Of a stretch of DNA of 40,513 nucleotides, positions 19,580 to 29,996 are shown piece after piece; within the stretch, counting starts at the first letter, position 1, and each line of letters opens with the position of its first letter. The notes under the pieces are model-generated. The model was not told the DNA's origin. It was given only the letters and a program-made list of their open reading frames with translations, and ran no database searches. The position numbers were made by a program, and so were the translations under genes. Source of the DNA: Oxalobacter sp. (GTDB lineage: Bacteria > Pseudomonadota > Gammaproteobacteria > Burkholderiales > Burkholderiaceae_D); the NCBI GenBank assembly GCA_018384065.1, contig JAHAYL010000013.1, forward strand, positions 1 to 40,513, in the 5' to 3' direction.

Positions 19580-20200
19580 ATGATGGATTACACCCGTTTC
19601 TCAATCGGACTGACAGGCGGCATTGGCAGTGGCAAGACATTTGTCTCGGATATCCTGGCGGAGCTCGGCGCCACCATTGTCGATGCAGATGTCATATCCC
19701 GTGGACTGACCGTGCCTGGCGGAGCCGGGATTGAGCCTATCCGCCAGGCTTTCGGTGAATCATTCATCGGGGCAGATGGTGCACTTGACCGTGCGAAGAT
19801 GCGTGAGCGGGTGTTCGCCGACCCAGCGGAACGGCTCAGGCTGGAAAGCATCCTGCATCCCCTGATCCGGGATATCTGTTTCCAGCAGGCACTTGAAGCG
19901 GATGGCTGCTATGTCGTCTTTGTCAATCCCCTGCTGATAGACCTGCCGGTCTGGAAGGGGATGGGCACCCGTATCCTGGTGGTGGACTGTCCTGAAGACC
20001 TCCAGGTACAGCGCGTGATGCGGCGCAGCAACCTTTCTGCCGGTCAGGCAAAGGCCATCATTGCTGCGCAGGCAACCCGCCAGCAGCGTCTTGCCAAGGC
20101 GGATGATGTGATTGTGAATGACCGGGGTGCCGGTGAAATCCGCCGCGAAGTTGAACGGCTTCACAGGACCTATCTGGCGATGGCCAAGGATGCCCTGTGA
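19580..20200 (+). CDS. coaE: dephospho-CoA kinase
   Basis: CoaE phosphorylates dephospho-CoA with ATP, the last step of coenzyme A synthesis. The 206-residue protein has the P-loop G-L-T-G-G-I-G-S-G-K-T (10-20), V-D-A-D-V-I-S-R (about 36-43), the L-H-P-L-I-R segment and the lid region with Q-A-T-R-Q-Q-R-L-A-K-A-D-D-V-I-V-N. Two ATG codons stand in tandem at 19580 and 19583. In related bacteria zapD lies between coaE and yacG; here the spacer is only 93 bases and holds an inverted repeat instead. Confidence 0.95.
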   Translation: MMDYTRFSIGLTGGIGSGKTFVSDILAELGATIVDADVISRGLTVPGGAGIEPIRQAFGESFIGADGALDRAKMRERVFADPAERLRLESILHPLIRDICFQQALEADGCYVVFVNPLLIDLPVWKGMGTRILVVDCPEDLQVQRVMRRSNLSAGQAKAIIAAQATRQQRLAKADDVIVNDRGAGEIRREVERLHRTYLAMAKDAL

Positions 20201-20235
20201 TGGAAAAGAGACAGTTTCCGGTTGATGGACTGAAA

Positions 20236-20268
20236 GGCAGGATGCCTATGGTTGACGGCAATCCTGCC
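20236..20268. repeat. imperfect palindrome between coaE and yacG
   Basis: GGCAGGATGCC (20236-20246) faces GGCAATCCTGCC (20257-20268) across a ten-base loop: 8-bp and 3-bp stems with one bulged A. No T run follows, so it is not a clear terminator. It could be a REP-like element or an mRNA stabiliser. Confidence 0.5.
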
Positions 20269-20293
20269 AGTAGATACTTGTTGGATTGGAACT

Positions 20294-20470
20294 ATGGTGC
20301 TGACTGTCAAATGCCCGATCTGTGGCAAACCTGTTGAATGGACAGAGGAAAGTCCGTTCAGGCCTTTCTGCTCCGACCGTTGCCGCCAGATTGACCTGGG
20401 CGCATGGGCGGATGAGGCATACCGTGTCACTTCCCGTCAGGAAGACGAAGATGGCGGGGAAGGACCATAA
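20294..20470 (+). CDS. yacG: DNA gyrase inhibitor YacG (zinc-binding)
   Basis: A 58-residue zinc protein with the family's metal-binding pattern K-C-P-I-C-G-K and F-C-S-D-R-C-R, followed by I-D-L-G-A-W-A-D-E, the YacG hallmark. YacG binds GyrB and inhibits gyrase in E. coli. I choose ATG 20294 (M-V-L-T-V-K-C-P) instead of an upstream codon at 20252, because the family starts a few residues before the first CxxC. It is the last gene before the trp leader. Confidence 0.93.
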   Translation: MVLTVKCPICGKPVEWTEESPFRPFCSDRCRQIDLGAWADEAYRVTSRQEDEDGGEGP

Positions 20471-20483
20471 TGGTTTCAAGTAC

Positions 20484-20511
20484 TTGCCAATCTACTGTGC
20501 TTGCGTAATAA
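20484..20511 (+). promoter_or_regulatory. probable promoter of the trp leader
   Basis: TTGCCA at 20484-20489 and TAATAA at 20506-20511 are 16 bases apart, just ahead of the leader peptide. A CAAGTACTTG palindrome (20477-20486) overlaps the -35 element and could be an operator, though it does not match the TrpR consensus. Confidence 0.45.
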
Positions 20512-20519
20512 TTCGCAAT

Positions 20520-20591
20520 ATGTACAAAGCAATCTTTTCTTCCATCTATCTGATTCCACTGCGTTGGCGTTGGCGTATGCCAAAAGCCTGA
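20520..20591 (+). CDS. trpL: trp operon leader peptide
   Basis: A 23-codon open frame (stop TGA) encoding a peptide whose second half reads L-R-W-R-W-R-M-P-K-A: two Trp codons (20565-20567, 20571-20573) in four positions. It lies about 100 bases upstream of trpG. The second Trp codon forms part of a TTGGC/GCCAA hairpin (20570-20583), and further hairpins follow. This is the arrangement of ribosome-mediated attenuation, in which stalling at Trp codons under starvation changes downstream folding. No clear ribosome site precedes its ATG, so translation is inferred. Confidence 0.65.
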   Translation: MYKAIFSSIYLIPLRWRWRMPKA

Positions 20592-20648
20592 TTCCCCTGT
20601 GCCCTCCGGCACCCGTACACCCTAAGCCCTGGCTGGAGCATTCCAGCC
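20570..20648 (+). promoter_or_regulatory. candidate trp attenuator (three hairpins)
   Basis: Three stems lie in series: TTGGC/GCCAA (20570-20583), GTGCC/GGCAC (20599-20612) and GGCTGGA/TCCAGCC (20631-20648, loop GCAT). The last is strong but is not followed by a T run, so control might act by blocking trpG translation or by Rho, not by an intrinsic terminator. Alternative pairing between stems was not computed. Confidence 0.5.
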
Positions 20649-20685
20649 CATCCAATTGATATATACCGATGAAAAGGTGGCAGTC

Positions 20686-21249
20686 ATGTTACTGATGATA
20701 GACAACTACGATTCTTTTACATACAACATCGTCCAGTATTTCGGTGAACTGGGCGCAGATGTGCAGACTTACCGCAACGACCAGATCACCATCGAAGAAA
20801 TCGAGAAACTGGATCCAGACCATATCTGTATCTCACCGGGACCGAAGACGCCTTATGAGGCAGGCATCTCCATGGCGGTGCTGCGGCATTTTGCAGGCAG
20901 GAAACCGATATTCGGTGTCTGTCTGGGGCACCAGTCAATCGGTGCGGTCTTTGGCGGGAAAATCGTCCATGCCAAACAGGTGATGCATGGCAAGGTGTCC
21001 CCGGTATTCCACAATGGCACCGGCGTTTTCAAGGGGTTGCCCAATCCCTTCATCGTGACCCGTTACCATTCCCTCGCCATTGAACGTGAAAGCCTGCCGG
21101 ACTGCCTTGAGGTCACTGCCTGGACTGAAGACGGTGAAATCATGGGTATCCGCCATAAGACCTTTGATATCGAGGGTGTCCAGTACCATCCGGAGTCCAT
21201 CCTGTCTGAACATGGACATCAACAGCTTAAAAACTTTCTGGAAAGATAA
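20686..21249 (+). CDS. trpG: anthranilate synthase glutamine amidotransferase component
   Basis: TrpG releases ammonia from glutamine for TrpE to make anthranilate; in some bacteria the same protein also serves PabB in folate synthesis. The 187-residue protein starts [14 protein letters not shown], has the catalytic Cys in G-V-C-L-G-H-Q (near residue 79) and the His-Glu pair in [13 protein letters not shown] choose ATG 20686, preceded by AGGTGG, over an upstream TTG at 20656, because it gives the family's standard N terminus. trpE is not adjacent; yacG lies upstream. trpD begins two bases after the stop. Confidence 0.96.
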   Translation: MLLMIDNYDSFTYNIVQYFGELGADVQTYRNDQITIEEIEKLDPDHICISPGPKTPYEAGISMAVLRHFAGRKPIFGVCLGHQSIGAVFGGKIVHAKQVMHGKVSPVFHNGTGVFKGLPNPFIVTRYHSLAIERESLPDCLEVTAWTEDGEIMGIRHKTFDIEGVQYHPESILSEHGHQQLKNFLER

Positions 21250-21251
21250 TC

Positions 21252-22283
21252 ATGACGACCATTACTTCACGGGAAGCCCTTGCCCGTTGTATCGACCATC
21301 GGGAAATTTTCCATGACGAGATGCTTGACCTGTTCCGTCAGGTGATGAGCGGCGGGATGTCACCGGTCATGGTGGCTGCGCTTGCCATCGGGCTGCGGGT
21401 CAAGAAAGAATCAGTCGGTGAGATTGCAGCCATGGCTGAAATCATGCGTGAGTTTGCGTTGAAAGTGCCGGTCAAACATCCGGAACGGTTGCTGGATATC
21501 GTTGGCACAGGCGGTGATGGCGCGCATACCTTCAACATCTCGACGACGGCGATGTTCGTTGCGGCGGCCTGTGGCGCTGAGATTGCGAAGCATGGCTCCC
21601 GCAGCGTGTCTTCCTCCTCCGGCAGCGCCGATGTCCTGGAGGTGTTGGGCATCAACCTGGCGTTGCCGCCGGAACAGATTGCCCGTTCCATTGAAACGAC
21701 CGGCATCGGTTTCATGTATGCCCCGGCGCATCATAGTGCGATGAAGCACGTCAAGGCTATCCGGGAGGAACTGGGTGTCCGTACGGTGTTCAATATCCTG
21801 GGTCCACTGACCAATCCCGCCTCCGCCGCCAACATGATGATGGGGGTTTTCCATTCAGACCTGGTCGGTATCCAGGTCCGCGTCATGCAGCAGATGGGGC
21901 TCCGGCGGGCACTGGTTGTCTGGGGACGGGATAATCTGGATGAGATTTCCCTGGGGGCATCCACCCAGGTTGGCGAGCTGGTTGACGGAAAAGTCCGCGA
22001 ATATGACATCCATCCTGAAGATTTCGGCCTTCGGATGTATGCCAGCCGGAATTTCAAGGTGTCCAGTGCCGAGGAATCCAAGGAAATCATATTGGATGTC
22101 TTGGGTGGCAGGGCTTCTCCGGCATCGGATATTGTTGCATTGAATGCTGGAGCTGCCTTGTATGCCGCCGGTATTGCGCCATCCATTGCAGAAGGACTGA
22201 AACAGGCGCAGGAAGCACTCAGGAACGGTTCAGCGAAACGCAAGCTGGACCAGTTCATCGCATTCACACAACAGGCAGTCTGA
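21252..22283 (+). CDS. trpD: anthranilate phosphoribosyltransferase
   Basis: TrpD transfers phosphoribose from PRPP to anthranilate, the second step of tryptophan synthesis. The 343-residue protein has the family signature [17 protein letters not shown] (about 82-98), then [15 protein letters not shown] (about 113-127), M-Y-A-P-A-H-H and G-P-L-T-N-P. There is no fused amidotransferase domain, in line with the separate trpG two bases upstream. The coding strand has a higher GC content than the mnmG region. Confidence 0.97.
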   Translation: MTTITSREALARCIDHREIFHDEMLDLFRQVMSGGMSPVMVAALAIGLRVKKESVGEIAAMAEIMREFALKVPVKHPERLLDIVGTGGDGAHTFNISTTAMFVAAACGAEIAKHGSRSVSSSSGSADVLEVLGINLALPPEQIARSIETTGIGFMYAPAHHSAMKHVKAIREELGVRTVFNILGPLTNPASAANMMMGVFHSDLVGIQVRVMQQMGLRRALVVWGRDNLDEISLGASTQVGELVDGKVREYDIHPEDFGLRMYASRNFKVSSAEESKEIILDVLGGRASPASDIVALNAGAALYAAGIAPSIAEGLKQAQEALRNGSAKRKLDQFIAFTQQAV

Positions 22284-22311
22284 ACAGTTTCCATCACAAA
22301 GGGAAGAATAT

Positions 22312-23112
22312 ATGTCCGACATCCTTCGCAGGATCCTTGAAGTCAAGGCAGTTGAAATTGCTGAAGCCAGGCAGCAGTTGCCGTTTACCGCCCTGCAGCA
22401 GCAGGTCGAAAGCAATCAGTCACTCAGGCAGAACCGCCGAAGTTTCGAGGGCGCGTTGCGCGCCAGGATAGCAGAAGGCAAGGCAGGGGTCATTGCTGAA
22501 GTGAAGAAAGCCTCTCCTTCCAAAGGTATCATACGTCCAGATTTCAAACCTGCAGAAATCGCCAGAAGCTATGAGAGACATGGCGCAGCATGTTTGTCAG
22601 TGCTTACTGACAGACAGTTTTTCCAAGGGGATCCCGCCTATCTGGAACAGGCAAGGTCAGCCTGCCAGCTGCCTGTCCTGCGCAAGGATTTCATGGTTGA
22701 CCCTTATCAGGTCTATCAGGCGGCATCATGGGGGGCTGACTGCATCCTGCTGATTGTTGCGGCATTGTCCGATGTCCAGATGCAGGAATTGGAAGCCTGC
22801 GCACATGGACTGGGGCTTGATGTGCTGGTCGAATCCCACTGCCCAGAAGAACTGGAACGGGCATTGCGGTTGAAAACCCCTTTGATTGGTATCAACAACC
22901 GGGACCTGCGCACGTTTGAGACATCCATCCAGCATACCCTCGATATGCTGCCGATGCTGCCCGGAGACCGGTTGGCTGTCACAGAATCCGGTATCCGGAC
23001 CCGTGAAGATGTGCAGGTCATGCGGCAGCATGGTGTCCATGCCTTCCTGGTCGGGGAGGCATTCATGCGCGTTCCGGAACCTGGAGGGGAACTTGCCCGT
23101 CTCTTCGCCTGA
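22312..23112 (+). CDS. trpC: indole-3-glycerol phosphate synthase
   Basis: TrpC closes the indole ring from carboxyphenylamino-deoxyribulose phosphate. The 266-residue TIM barrel has [13 protein letters not shown] (about 63-75, catalytic Lys), [27 protein letters not shown] and V-T-E-S-G-I. It is not fused to TrpF. It ends the trpGDC set and meets the M61 peptidase gene tail to tail with a 13-base gap and no visible terminator. Confidence 0.97.
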   Translation: MSDILRRILEVKAVEIAEARQQLPFTALQQQVESNQSLRQNRRSFEGALRARIAEGKAGVIAEVKKASPSKGIIRPDFKPAEIARSYERHGAACLSVLTDRQFFQGDPAYLEQARSACQLPVLRKDFMVDPYQVYQAASWGADCILLIVAALSDVQMQELEACAHGLGLDVLVESHCPEELERALRLKTPLIGINNRDLRTFETSIQHTLDMLPMLPGDRLAVTESGIRTREDVQVMRQHGVHAFLVGEAFMRVPEPGGELARLFA

Positions 23113-23125
23113 TTTTCCCTGACTG

Positions 23126-24934
23126 TCAGCTGCCCAGCCAGGACTGCCTTGCCGTTTTCATGGCATCGGCCGCATTTTCCGTCAGGGTCAGCGTATATTC
23201 CGGTGCTTCCTCACTGACAAGGATGGCAGTCAGCTTCATCAGCTCATCACGGCGGAAAACATGGATATCGACTTCATCGCCCAAGGCATAGCGCGAAAGC
23301 TGCCGGGCAATGGATTTGCCATCTGCAGAGACGCGCAGCCCATCAATTGCCAGCAGGACATCACCGGCTGAGATGCCGGCATAATGGGCTGATCCGTTTT
23401 CATAAACATGGGTGACGACACAATCATTTCCCTGTTGCCGGGTCCGTATATCCAGGCCTGGCTTTCCGCTATCGGCCGTGTTTTTCATCGTGACACCGAA
23501 ATCCGCCAGTGCTTCGCGTAATGGCAGCACAGTTGTGCCGTAGATATAACGGCTGAAGAAATCACGGAGGTCAGTTCCGCTGATTTCCTCCAACACCCGT
23601 TTGGCTTCAGCATCAGTCATCCCGACAGGCAGCCCCTCATCAAAGGGTCTGCCGAAACGCTGCCATAGCAGACGCATCACATCATCCAGTGAACGGGCAT
23701 TGCCGGTTGCTTTCCGGAGCGTCAGGTCCAACAGCAGGGCAACCAGCGAGCCTTTGGTATAGTAACTGACAAGGGCGTTTGGCGAGTTTTCATCCTGCCG
23801 GTAATATTTAATCCAGGCATCAAATCCGGCATCTGAGATGCTCTGCCTCAGATGCCCTTTGCCGCGCATCACGCCATTGATGGTCTTTGCGATGAGGCGT
23901 AAGTAAGTGCCTACATCAATGAGTCCGCTCCGCAACAGGAAGAGGTCATCGAAATAACTGGTGAAACCCTCAAACAGCCAGAGCATCCGGGTATCGGTTT
24001 CCGCATCCAACCGGTAGGGGATGAAGGCGGTAGGTTTAATGCGTTTCACATTCCAGGTATGGAAGTACTCATGGCTGCACAGTCCTAGGAACTGGACATA
24101 ATCTTCTGACAGCTTGCCGTCCTGTTCAGGCGTCGCCGTGCTTGGCAACGATTTCCGGGAACAGAGCAGGGCGGTGGAAGCGCGGTGTTCCAGCCCGCCG
24201 TAGCCGTTGCCGACCGCCATCACCAGAAAGACATAACGGTCAACCGGGGAACGTCTTGATTCCGGTTCAAAGAAAGCGGTTTCTGTTTCACAGATGGTTT
24301 TCAGGTCTTTTTCAAGCCGTACCATGTCCAGGTTGGGGACATGGCCTGTCACAGCGATTTCATGCAGGGTGCCGTACACTTCAAACTGACCCAAGGCAAA
24401 CGTGCCCAGTTCAACCGGTGAATCAATCAGCTCATCATAATTGGATGCCCGGTAAGTGCCGAACCCGTAACGTGGAGCTTCCAGTTCCGGCAGGGCGGTG
24501 ATGACACGCCAGTTGTCATAACGCTCACCGAAAGGGCGCTTGATATCGATGACCAAGGGCTGGTTCTCATTGCCCTGTACCTCAAGGAAGACACTGGAAC
24601 CATTGAAAAAACCATGCGTCTGGTCAAGATGGGCTGTCCGTACAGAAAGGTCCCAGGCATAGACATCATAACTGATGGTCAATGCACCCTTGCATGGGGA
24701 TGCCTGCCAATGGTTCTTGTCCAGTTTTGTCAAAGGGACAGGGATGCCATCGCAGACCGCATCCATCTGGATGATGTTCCGGGAAAACTCGCGGATCATA
24801 TAACTGCCGGGAATCCAGGTCGGCAGGCTGAAGCGCTGTCCTTCGGGATCAGGTTCTGCAACAGTCAGGTCAACATGGAACAGATGACCGTTGGGGTCAA
24901 CCGGTTCAATGGCATAACGGATAAGCTGGGTCAT
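23126..24934 (-). CDS. M61-family glycyl aminopeptidase with PDZ domain
   Basis: A 602-residue zinc peptidase of the M61 family, which in characterised members removes N-terminal Gly or Ala. The zinc motif H-E-Y-F-H-T-W-N-V-K-R-I-K-P lies near residue 287, and the third ligand Glu is in L-W-L-F-E-G-F-T-S-Y-F. N-terminal beta-rich domain about 1-170. A PDZ domain (about 485-570) contains V-T-H-V-Y-E-N-G-S-A-H-Y-A-G-I-S-A-G-D and the I-D-G-L-R-V strand. No signal peptide is visible, so it is probably cytoplasmic. The gene follows metH by 35 bases on the same strand with an AGGAA ribosome site, so the two may be co-transcribed. Confidence 0.92.
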   Translation of the reverse strand: MTQLIRYAIEPVDPNGHLFHVDLTVAEPDPEGQRFSLPTWIPGSYMIREFSRNIIQMDAVCDGIPVPLTKLDKNHWQASPCKGALTISYDVYAWDLSVRTAHLDQTHGFFNGSSVFLEVQGNENQPLVIDIKRPFGERYDNWRVITALPELEAPRYGFGTYRASNYDELIDSPVELGTFALGQFEVYGTLHEIAVTGHVPNLDMVRLEKDLKTICETETAFFEPESRRSPVDRYVFLVMAVGNGYGGLEHRASTALLCSRKSLPSTATPEQDGKLSEDYVQFLGLCSHEYFHTWNVKRIKPTAFIPYRLDAETDTRMLWLFEGFTSYFDDLFLLRSGLIDVGTYLRLIAKTINGVMRGKGHLRQSISDAGFDAWIKYYRQDENSPNALVSYYTKGSLVALLLDLTLRKATGNARSLDDVMRLLWQRFGRPFDEGLPVGMTDAEAKRVLEEISGTDLRDFFSRYIYGTTVLPLREALADFGVTMKNTADSGKPGLDIRTRQQGNDCVVTHVYENGSAHYAGISAGDVLLAIDGLRVSADGKSIARQLSRYALGDEVDIHVFRRDELMKLTAILVSEEAPEYTLTLTENAADAMKTARQSWLGS

Positions 24935-24969
24935 CTTGTTTTTTCCTGTTCAGTCAGACAACGGGGACA

Positions 24970-27900
24970 TCACCGGAGCATCGGGGCAAGCCATTTGGAA
25001 AGCACTTCCTTGGAAACACCCCGGCGTGCCGCCATATCATCAACCTGGTCTTCACCGATCCTGCCGATATTGAAATATTTCGCATCAGGGTGGGCAAAAT
25101 AGAAACCGATGATGGAAGCGGTCGGCAGCATTGCATAATTTTCAGTCAGGCTCATACCGATTTTGTCAGCTTGCAGCAGCTTGAAGATATCGCCTTTCAC
25201 TGTATGTTCTGGGCAGGTTGGATAGCCCGGTGCAGGACGGATGCCCCTATAAGGCATACTCAGAAGTTCCTGATGGTTGAATTTTTCATCCGGAGAGTAT
25301 CCCCATAAATCCCGGCGGACAAGTTCATGCAGATATTCAGACAATGCCTCGACAAGACGGTCTGCAACCGCTTTCAGCAGGATGCTGTTGTAGTCATCAT
25401 TTTCCTTGCCATAAATGTCCAACCATTTCTCAATCCCGACACCGGCAGTCACTGCAAACATGCCCAGATAATCGGGAGTGCCTTTGGGAGCAATGAAATC
25501 GGCAAGTGACTGGTTGGGACGCTGGATGCCATTGACAACCGGTTTCTCATCCTGTTGCCGGACGCAGTAATAGGTGAAGGCGACTTCAGAACGGGTTTCG
25601 TCAGTGTAGATTTCAATGTCGTCATCACCTGTCCGGTTTGCTGGCATCAGGGCAATTGAAGCATTAGCCGTGAGAGCCTGTGCCTTGACCAACCGTTCTA
25701 GCATTGCCTTGCCATCAGCGAACACCCGGCGTGCCTGTTCACCATATTCAGGGTCATCCAACAGGTCAGGATAAGCGCCAGGCAGGTCCCAGACCCTGAA
25801 GAACGGTATCCAGTTGATATAGCCTGACAGCATCTCAAGGCTGATGTTGCGGAGGAAACGCTGTCCCAGATAGACCGGTCTTTTCGGTGCTTTACTGCCT
25901 TCAAAAGACAGGGCGGGATGGTTTGCGCGCGCCTCACTGATGGTCAGCATTTTGCGGGGTTTCTTATTCGCATGTTCTTCCCGGATGCGTTCATAATCAT
26001 CCTTCACTGACTGGATATAGGCCTCACGGGTGTTTTCAGACAGCAGCTGCTGGATGATGGTCACCGTACGGGAAGCATCCGTCGCATGGACGACCGGACC
26101 TTCGTAATTCGGTGCAATTTTGATGGCGGTATGCGTCTTGCTGGTGGTTGCACCACCGACAAACAATGGGATACGGTGGCAACGGCAGTATTCATTGCGC
26201 TGCATCTCGCTTGCGACATGCGTCATCTCTTCCAAGGAAGGCGTAATCAGGCCGGAAAGCCCGATGGCATCCGCCTGCACTTCCTCCGCTTTCGCCAGGA
26301 TTTCCTCACAGGGCACCATGACACCCATGTTCACCACATCGAAATTGTTGCATTGCAGGACAACGGCGACAATGTTCTTGCCGATGTCATGGACATCCCC
26401 TTTCACAGTGGCGATGATGATTTTGCCATTGGACTGGGTATTGCCGCTGGCGCGCTTGTGCTCTTCGATATGCGGTACCAGATACGCAACCGCCTGTTTC
26501 ATCACACGGGCGGATTTCACCACCTGGGGCAGGAACATCTTGCCTTGACCGAACAGGTCACCGACAGCATTCATCCCAGCCATCAGCGGCCCTTCAATCA
26601 CCTCAATTGGTTCACCGCCACGTTCGGTCACCTGCTGCAGTGCCTCGGCGGTGTCTTCCGTGATGAAATCCGTCAAGCCATGGACAAAGGCATAGGTCAG
26701 GCGTTTCTCGACCGGTTCTTCCCGCCATTTCAGCTGGTCGCTTTCTTTCTTGGCACCTGATTGGAATTCATGGGCGACATCCAGCAGGCGGTCTGTTGCA
26801 TCAGGACGGCGGTTCAGCACCACATCCTCGACCCGTTCACGCAGGTTTTCAGGGATTTCATCATAAACCCCGATCATTCCGGCATTCACAATCCCCATCG
26901 TCATCCCGGCGGCAATTGCATGGTACAGGAAGACCGTATGGATAGCTTCACGGGCAGGATTGTTGCCCCGCAGGGAGAAACTGACATTCGAGACCCCGCC
27001 ACTGACTTTCGCATAAGGCAGGTTCTCCTTGATCCAACGGGTCGCCTCAATGAAATCGACCGCATAATTGTTATGCTCTTCAATACCAGTCGCCACAGCA
27101 AAGATGTTCGGGTCGAAGATGATGTCTTCCGGTGGGAAACCGATACCCATCAGCAGGTCATACGCCCGTTTGCAGATTTCAATCTTGCGTTGGTAGGTGT
27201 CTGCCTGACCGACCTCATCGAACGCCATCACGATTACAGCAGCGCCATAACGGCGGCACAGCTTTGCCTCGCGCAGGAACTCTTCCACGCCCGCCTTCAT
27301 CGAAATCGAATTGACGATGCATTTGCCCTGCAGGCATTTCAGCCCGGTCTCGATGACTTCCCATTTCGAGGAGTCGATCATCACCGGGACACGGGCGATT
27401 TCCGGCTCAGACGCAATCAGGTTCAGGAATTTCCGCATGGATGTCACGGAATCCAGCATCGCGTCATCCATGTTCACGTCAATGATCTGTGCGCCATTCT
27501 CGACCTGCTGTCGGGCGACAGACAGTGCCTTGTCATATTCCTCATTCGCAATCATGCGTGCAAACGCACGGGACCCCGCCACATTTGTCCGTTCACCGAC
27601 ATTCACGAACAGTGAATGGTCATCGATGACAAATGGTTCCAGCCCTGCTAGGCGCAGGGTTCTTGGGTCTTCCGCCAGCTTGCGCGGCGGAATATCCGCA
27701 ACTGCTTCAGCAACCGCACGGATATGGTCAGGTGTTGTGCCGCAGCAGCCACCGACCATATTCAGATAGCCATGTTCCGCAAAATCCTTCAGGACACGGG
27801 CGGTATCCGCAGGCAGTTCATCAAACCCGGTTTCACTCATCGGGTTGGGCAGGCCAGCATTCGGATACAGGCAGATATGGGTATCGGCAATCCGCGAAAG

Positions 27901-28728
27901 CTCTTCAATATAGGGGCGCATCATGGCGGCACCCAAAGCGCAGTTCAACCCGATGGTCAGCGGTTTGATATGGCGTACCGAATACCAGAAGGCAGCCACC
28001 GTCTGACCAGACAGGATACGTCCCGAGGCATCAGTCACCGTACCGGAAATCATGATTGGCAGCGTTTTGCCGGATTCTTCAAAATAAGTATCAATCGCAA
28101 ACAGTGCAGCCTTGCAGTTCAGGGTATCAAACACCGTTTCCACCAGCAGGATATCCACCCCTGCCGTTGCCAGCGCACGGACCTGCTGCAGGTAAGAGGC
28201 CATCAGTTCATCAAACGTGACATTGCGGGCACCCGGGTCGTTCACATCCGGGGAAATCGATGCTGTACGGGGCGTTGGTCCGATGGAACCTGCGACAAAG
28301 CGGGGTTTGTCTGGAGTGGAATAACGTTCACAGGCTTCACGCGCAATCTTCACCGATTGCACGTTCATCTCATCGACCAGGAAGCCCATATGGTAATCCG
28401 CCTGGGCAATGGTTGTGGCACTGAACGTATTCGCCTCGATGATATCTGCCCCGGCTTCCAGGTACTGGTCGTAGATTTCACGGATAATCTGGGGCTGTGT
28501 CAGCGACAGCAGTTCGTTGTTGCCTTTGACAAACAGTTCCCGTTCACCTTCTGCCAGGTCATCCGGTTTCCAATCGATGAAACGGCCGTTTGGACCACCC
28601 CGGTAATCTTCCTCGGTCAGCTTGTAACGCTGGATCATGGTTCCCATCGCACCATCAAGCACCATGATGCGTTTCGACAGGATGTCCCGGAGACGGCGTT
28701 CCGTCTCACTCATAGCAATAGCAGTCAT
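24970..28728 (-). CDS. metH: cobalamin-dependent methionine synthase
   Basis: MetH moves a methyl group from 5-methyltetrahydrofolate through cobalamin to homocysteine. About 1252 residues with all four modules in order: homocysteine/zinc domain (about 5-340; Cys in G-L-N-C-A-L-G-A and the pair in G-G-C-C-G-T-T-P), pterin domain (about 365-640), B12 domain with the axial His in [11 protein letters not shown] (about 780), and the SAM-dependent reactivation domain (about 925-1252). The open frame continues upstream to 28794, but that extension has no family match. I choose 28728 ([10 protein letters not shown]), with 28713 as the alternative. No cobalamin riboswitch was recognised upstream. The gene lies between dsbC and the M61 peptidase on the same strand. 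Confidence 0.97.
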   Translation of the reverse strand: MTAIAMSETERRLRDILSKRIMVLDGAMGTMIQRYKLTEEDYRGGPNGRFIDWKPDDLAEGERELFVKGNNELLSLTQPQIIREIYDQYLEAGADIIEANTFSATTIAQADYHMGFLVDEMNVQSVKIAREACERYSTPDKPRFVAGSIGPTPRTASISPDVNDPGARNVTFDELMASYLQQVRALATAGVDILLVETVFDTLNCKAALFAIDTYFEESGKTLPIMISGTVTDASGRILSGQTVAAFWYSVRHIKPLTIGLNCALGAAMMRPYIEELSRIADTHICLYPNAGLPNPMSETGFDELPADTARVLKDFAEHGYLNMVGGCCGTTPDHIRAVAEAVADIPPRKLAEDPRTLRLAGLEPFVIDDHSLFVNVGERTNVAGSRAFARMIANEEYDKALSVARQQVENGAQIIDVNMDDAMLDSVTSMRKFLNLIASEPEIARVPVMIDSSKWEVIETGLKCLQGKCIVNSISMKAGVEEFLREAKLCRRYGAAVIVMAFDEVGQADTYQRKIEICKRAYDLLMGIGFPPEDIIFDPNIFAVATGIEEHNNYAVDFIEATRWIKENLPYAKVSGGVSNVSFSLRGNNPAREAIHTVFLYHAIAAGMTMGIVNAGMIGVYDEIPENLRERVEDVVLNRRPDATDRLLDVAHEFQSGAKKESDQLKWREEPVEKRLTYAFVHGLTDFITEDTAEALQQVTERGGEPIEVIEGPLMAGMNAVGDLFGQGKMFLPQVVKSARVMKQAVAYLVPHIEEHKRASGNTQSNGKIIIATVKGDVHDIGKNIVAVVLQCNNFDVVNMGVMVPCEEILAKAEEVQADAIGLSGLITPSLEEMTHVASEMQRNEYCRCHRIPLFVGGATTSKTHTAIKIAPNYEGPVVHATDASRTVTIIQQLLSENTREAYIQSVKDDYERIREEHANKKPRKMLTISEARANHPALSFEGSKAPKRPVYLGQRFLRNISLEMLSGYINWIPFFRVWDLPGAYPDLLDDPEYGEQARRVFADGKAMLERLVKAQALTANASIALMPANRTGDDDIEIYTDETRSEVAFTYYCVRQQDEKPVVNGIQRPNQSLADFIAPKGTPDYLGMFAVTAGVGIEKWLDIYGKENDDYNSILLKAVADRLVEALSEYLHELVRRDLWGYSPDEKFNHQELLSMPYRGIRPAPGYPTCPEHTVKGDIFKLLQADKIGMSLTENYAMLPTASIIGFYFAHPDAKYFNIGRIGEDQVDDMAARRGVSKEVLSKWLAPMLR

Positions 28729-28840
28729 AATCACCAGAAAAAATGCCGGAAGTGCCCGTACACCGGCGGGGTTGAAAGAAATATCAGCGGACATTGCCGC
28801 AAAAAAGCTATCTTATATGAAGAAATCGGCAGAGACAAAG

Positions 28841-28881
28841 AAACAGGGCTGCCACCGTCCCAGACAGTGGACAGCCTGTTT
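28841..28881 (-). terminator. possible terminator after dsbC
   Basis: AAACAGG-G-CTG-C-CAC on the left pairs with GTG-GA-CAG-C-CTGTTT on the right, with single mismatches, and on - the stem ends in TTTC. It would separate dsbC from metH. A TATAAG motif just beyond (- strand, near 28813-28818) could be the metH -10 element. Confidence 0.45.
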
Positions 28882-28904
28882 GATGCTGCCGTTTCCTGCC
28901 GGAA

Positions 28905-29630
28905 TTACCGCAGTGTCTTCAGCTTGAAATTGATGTCCTGTGCCTCGACTGCGCCCGGGACGCGGGTCCCATCCGAGAAAAAGAGGGTCGGTGTGCCACG
29001 GATGCCCAGTTTGTCTGCCAGCTCTTTGACTTCTTTGGCAGGCAGGGAACAGGTGACCTTGGTCTTCACCGGTTTTTTCCCGTTGAGCATCCAGTCCTGC
29101 CAGGACTTGGCCGGATTGTCGGAACACCATGCATTTTCCGAAATCGTCTTCGAGCTGTCAGACAGCATCGTCATCGGGAACAGGAAGATGGTCACGTTGT
29201 CCACTTTCTGCAGGTTTTTTTCCAGGTATTTGCAGTGCCCACAGTTCGGGTCAGAGAAAACCGCCATCTGGGCGGAGCCATCCCCTTTGACAGTCTTGAT
29301 GGCATACTGTTTCGGCAATGCGTTGAAATCAATCTTGGAAACCTGGTCAACCCGTTCTTCCGTCAGGTTCTTCTTCGATTGCATATCAATGACATTACCC
29401 ATAATCAGGTACAGGCCGTTCGGGTCAGAATAGACAATATCCGTCCCCAGCCGGACTTCATACAGGTTGCCGTAATCTGTTTTCCGTACTTCATCCGGGG
29501 TCTGTCCGAGATACGTCTTGAAGTGGTTCTTGATGACAGCTTCAGGGGTTGAGGCCGCCCATGCCATCGAGGTTGCGGCAAGCGACAGCAGTGCGGCATT
29601 GCGCAGGAAACGTGAAACAGAATGGCTCAT
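28905..29630 (-). CDS. dsbC: periplasmic thiol:disulfide isomerase DsbC
   Basis: DsbC rearranges wrong disulfides in periplasmic proteins and is kept reduced by DsbD. The 241-residue precursor has a signal peptide (about 1-25, cleavage after M-A-W-A-A), an N-terminal dimerisation domain, and a thioredoxin-like domain with the active site C-G-H-C at 130-133. A second cysteine pair, Cys169 and Cys194, matches the structural disulfide of DsbC. The cis-Pro loop is R-G-T-P-T-L-F-F. Its presence fits the neighbouring exported cysteine-rich proteins at 30-32.8 kb, which would need disulfide formation; that link is inference. Confidence 0.95.
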   Translation of the reverse strand: MSHSVSRFLRNAALLSLAATSMAWAASTPEAVIKNHFKTYLGQTPDEVRKTDYGNLYEVRLGTDIVYSDPNGLYLIMGNVIDMQSKKNLTEERVDQVSKIDFNALPKQYAIKTVKGDGSAQMAVFSDPNCGHCKYLEKNLQKVDNVTIFLFPMTMLSDSSKTISENAWCSDNPAKSWQDWMLNGKKPVKTKVTCSLPAKEVKELADKLGIRGTPTLFFSDGTRVPGAVEAQDINFKLKTLR

Positions 29631-29769
29631 ATTGCAATCCTTGTGGAATCAGACAGATGGAACCGAAAATACCAGAAAACCCCCTTCTGTGGAAAGGGGC
29701 GGAAGCCGCTTGAAACAGTTTCAGAAACACTTTCTTACCATTTTTTGATACAATGCCTGACTCCATGAT

Positions 29770-29845
<76 letters not shown>

Positions 29846-29862
29846 TCCCTTAAAAGAATGTC

Positions 29863-29897
29863 AAGCTCTGGCAATCCGTTGATGCCAGGGCTTTTTT
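29863..29897 (+). terminator. terminator after tRNA-Thr
   Basis: AAGCTCTGGCA (29863-29873) pairs with TGCCAGGGCTT (29883-29893; one G-T pair) and ends in six T residues. Confidence 0.9.
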
Positions 29898-29996
29898 GTT
29901 GCCGATAGCCGGAAAATCTCTTGGCTTGACACCCGTCAATGCTGCCTGTGCCTTTGTTGCGATAACCTGAACATACCGTTTTCAAGGGGAAGGAAA

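Noticed and set aside
26086-27615. Two long + strand open frames (224 and 284 codons) inside metH
   Set aside because: Antisense to metH, with the same His/Asp/Arg-rich composition as other shadows.
28729-28904. Cobalamin or SAM riboswitch upstream of metH
   Set aside because: I saw no B12-box or SAM-riboswitch core in the 176 bases between dsbC and metH, only a possible terminator and -10 element.
27724-29433. 569-codon open frame on + across metH and dsbC
   Set aside because: It lies antisense to two clear genes; the His/Arg/Gln-rich translation has no recognisable domain.
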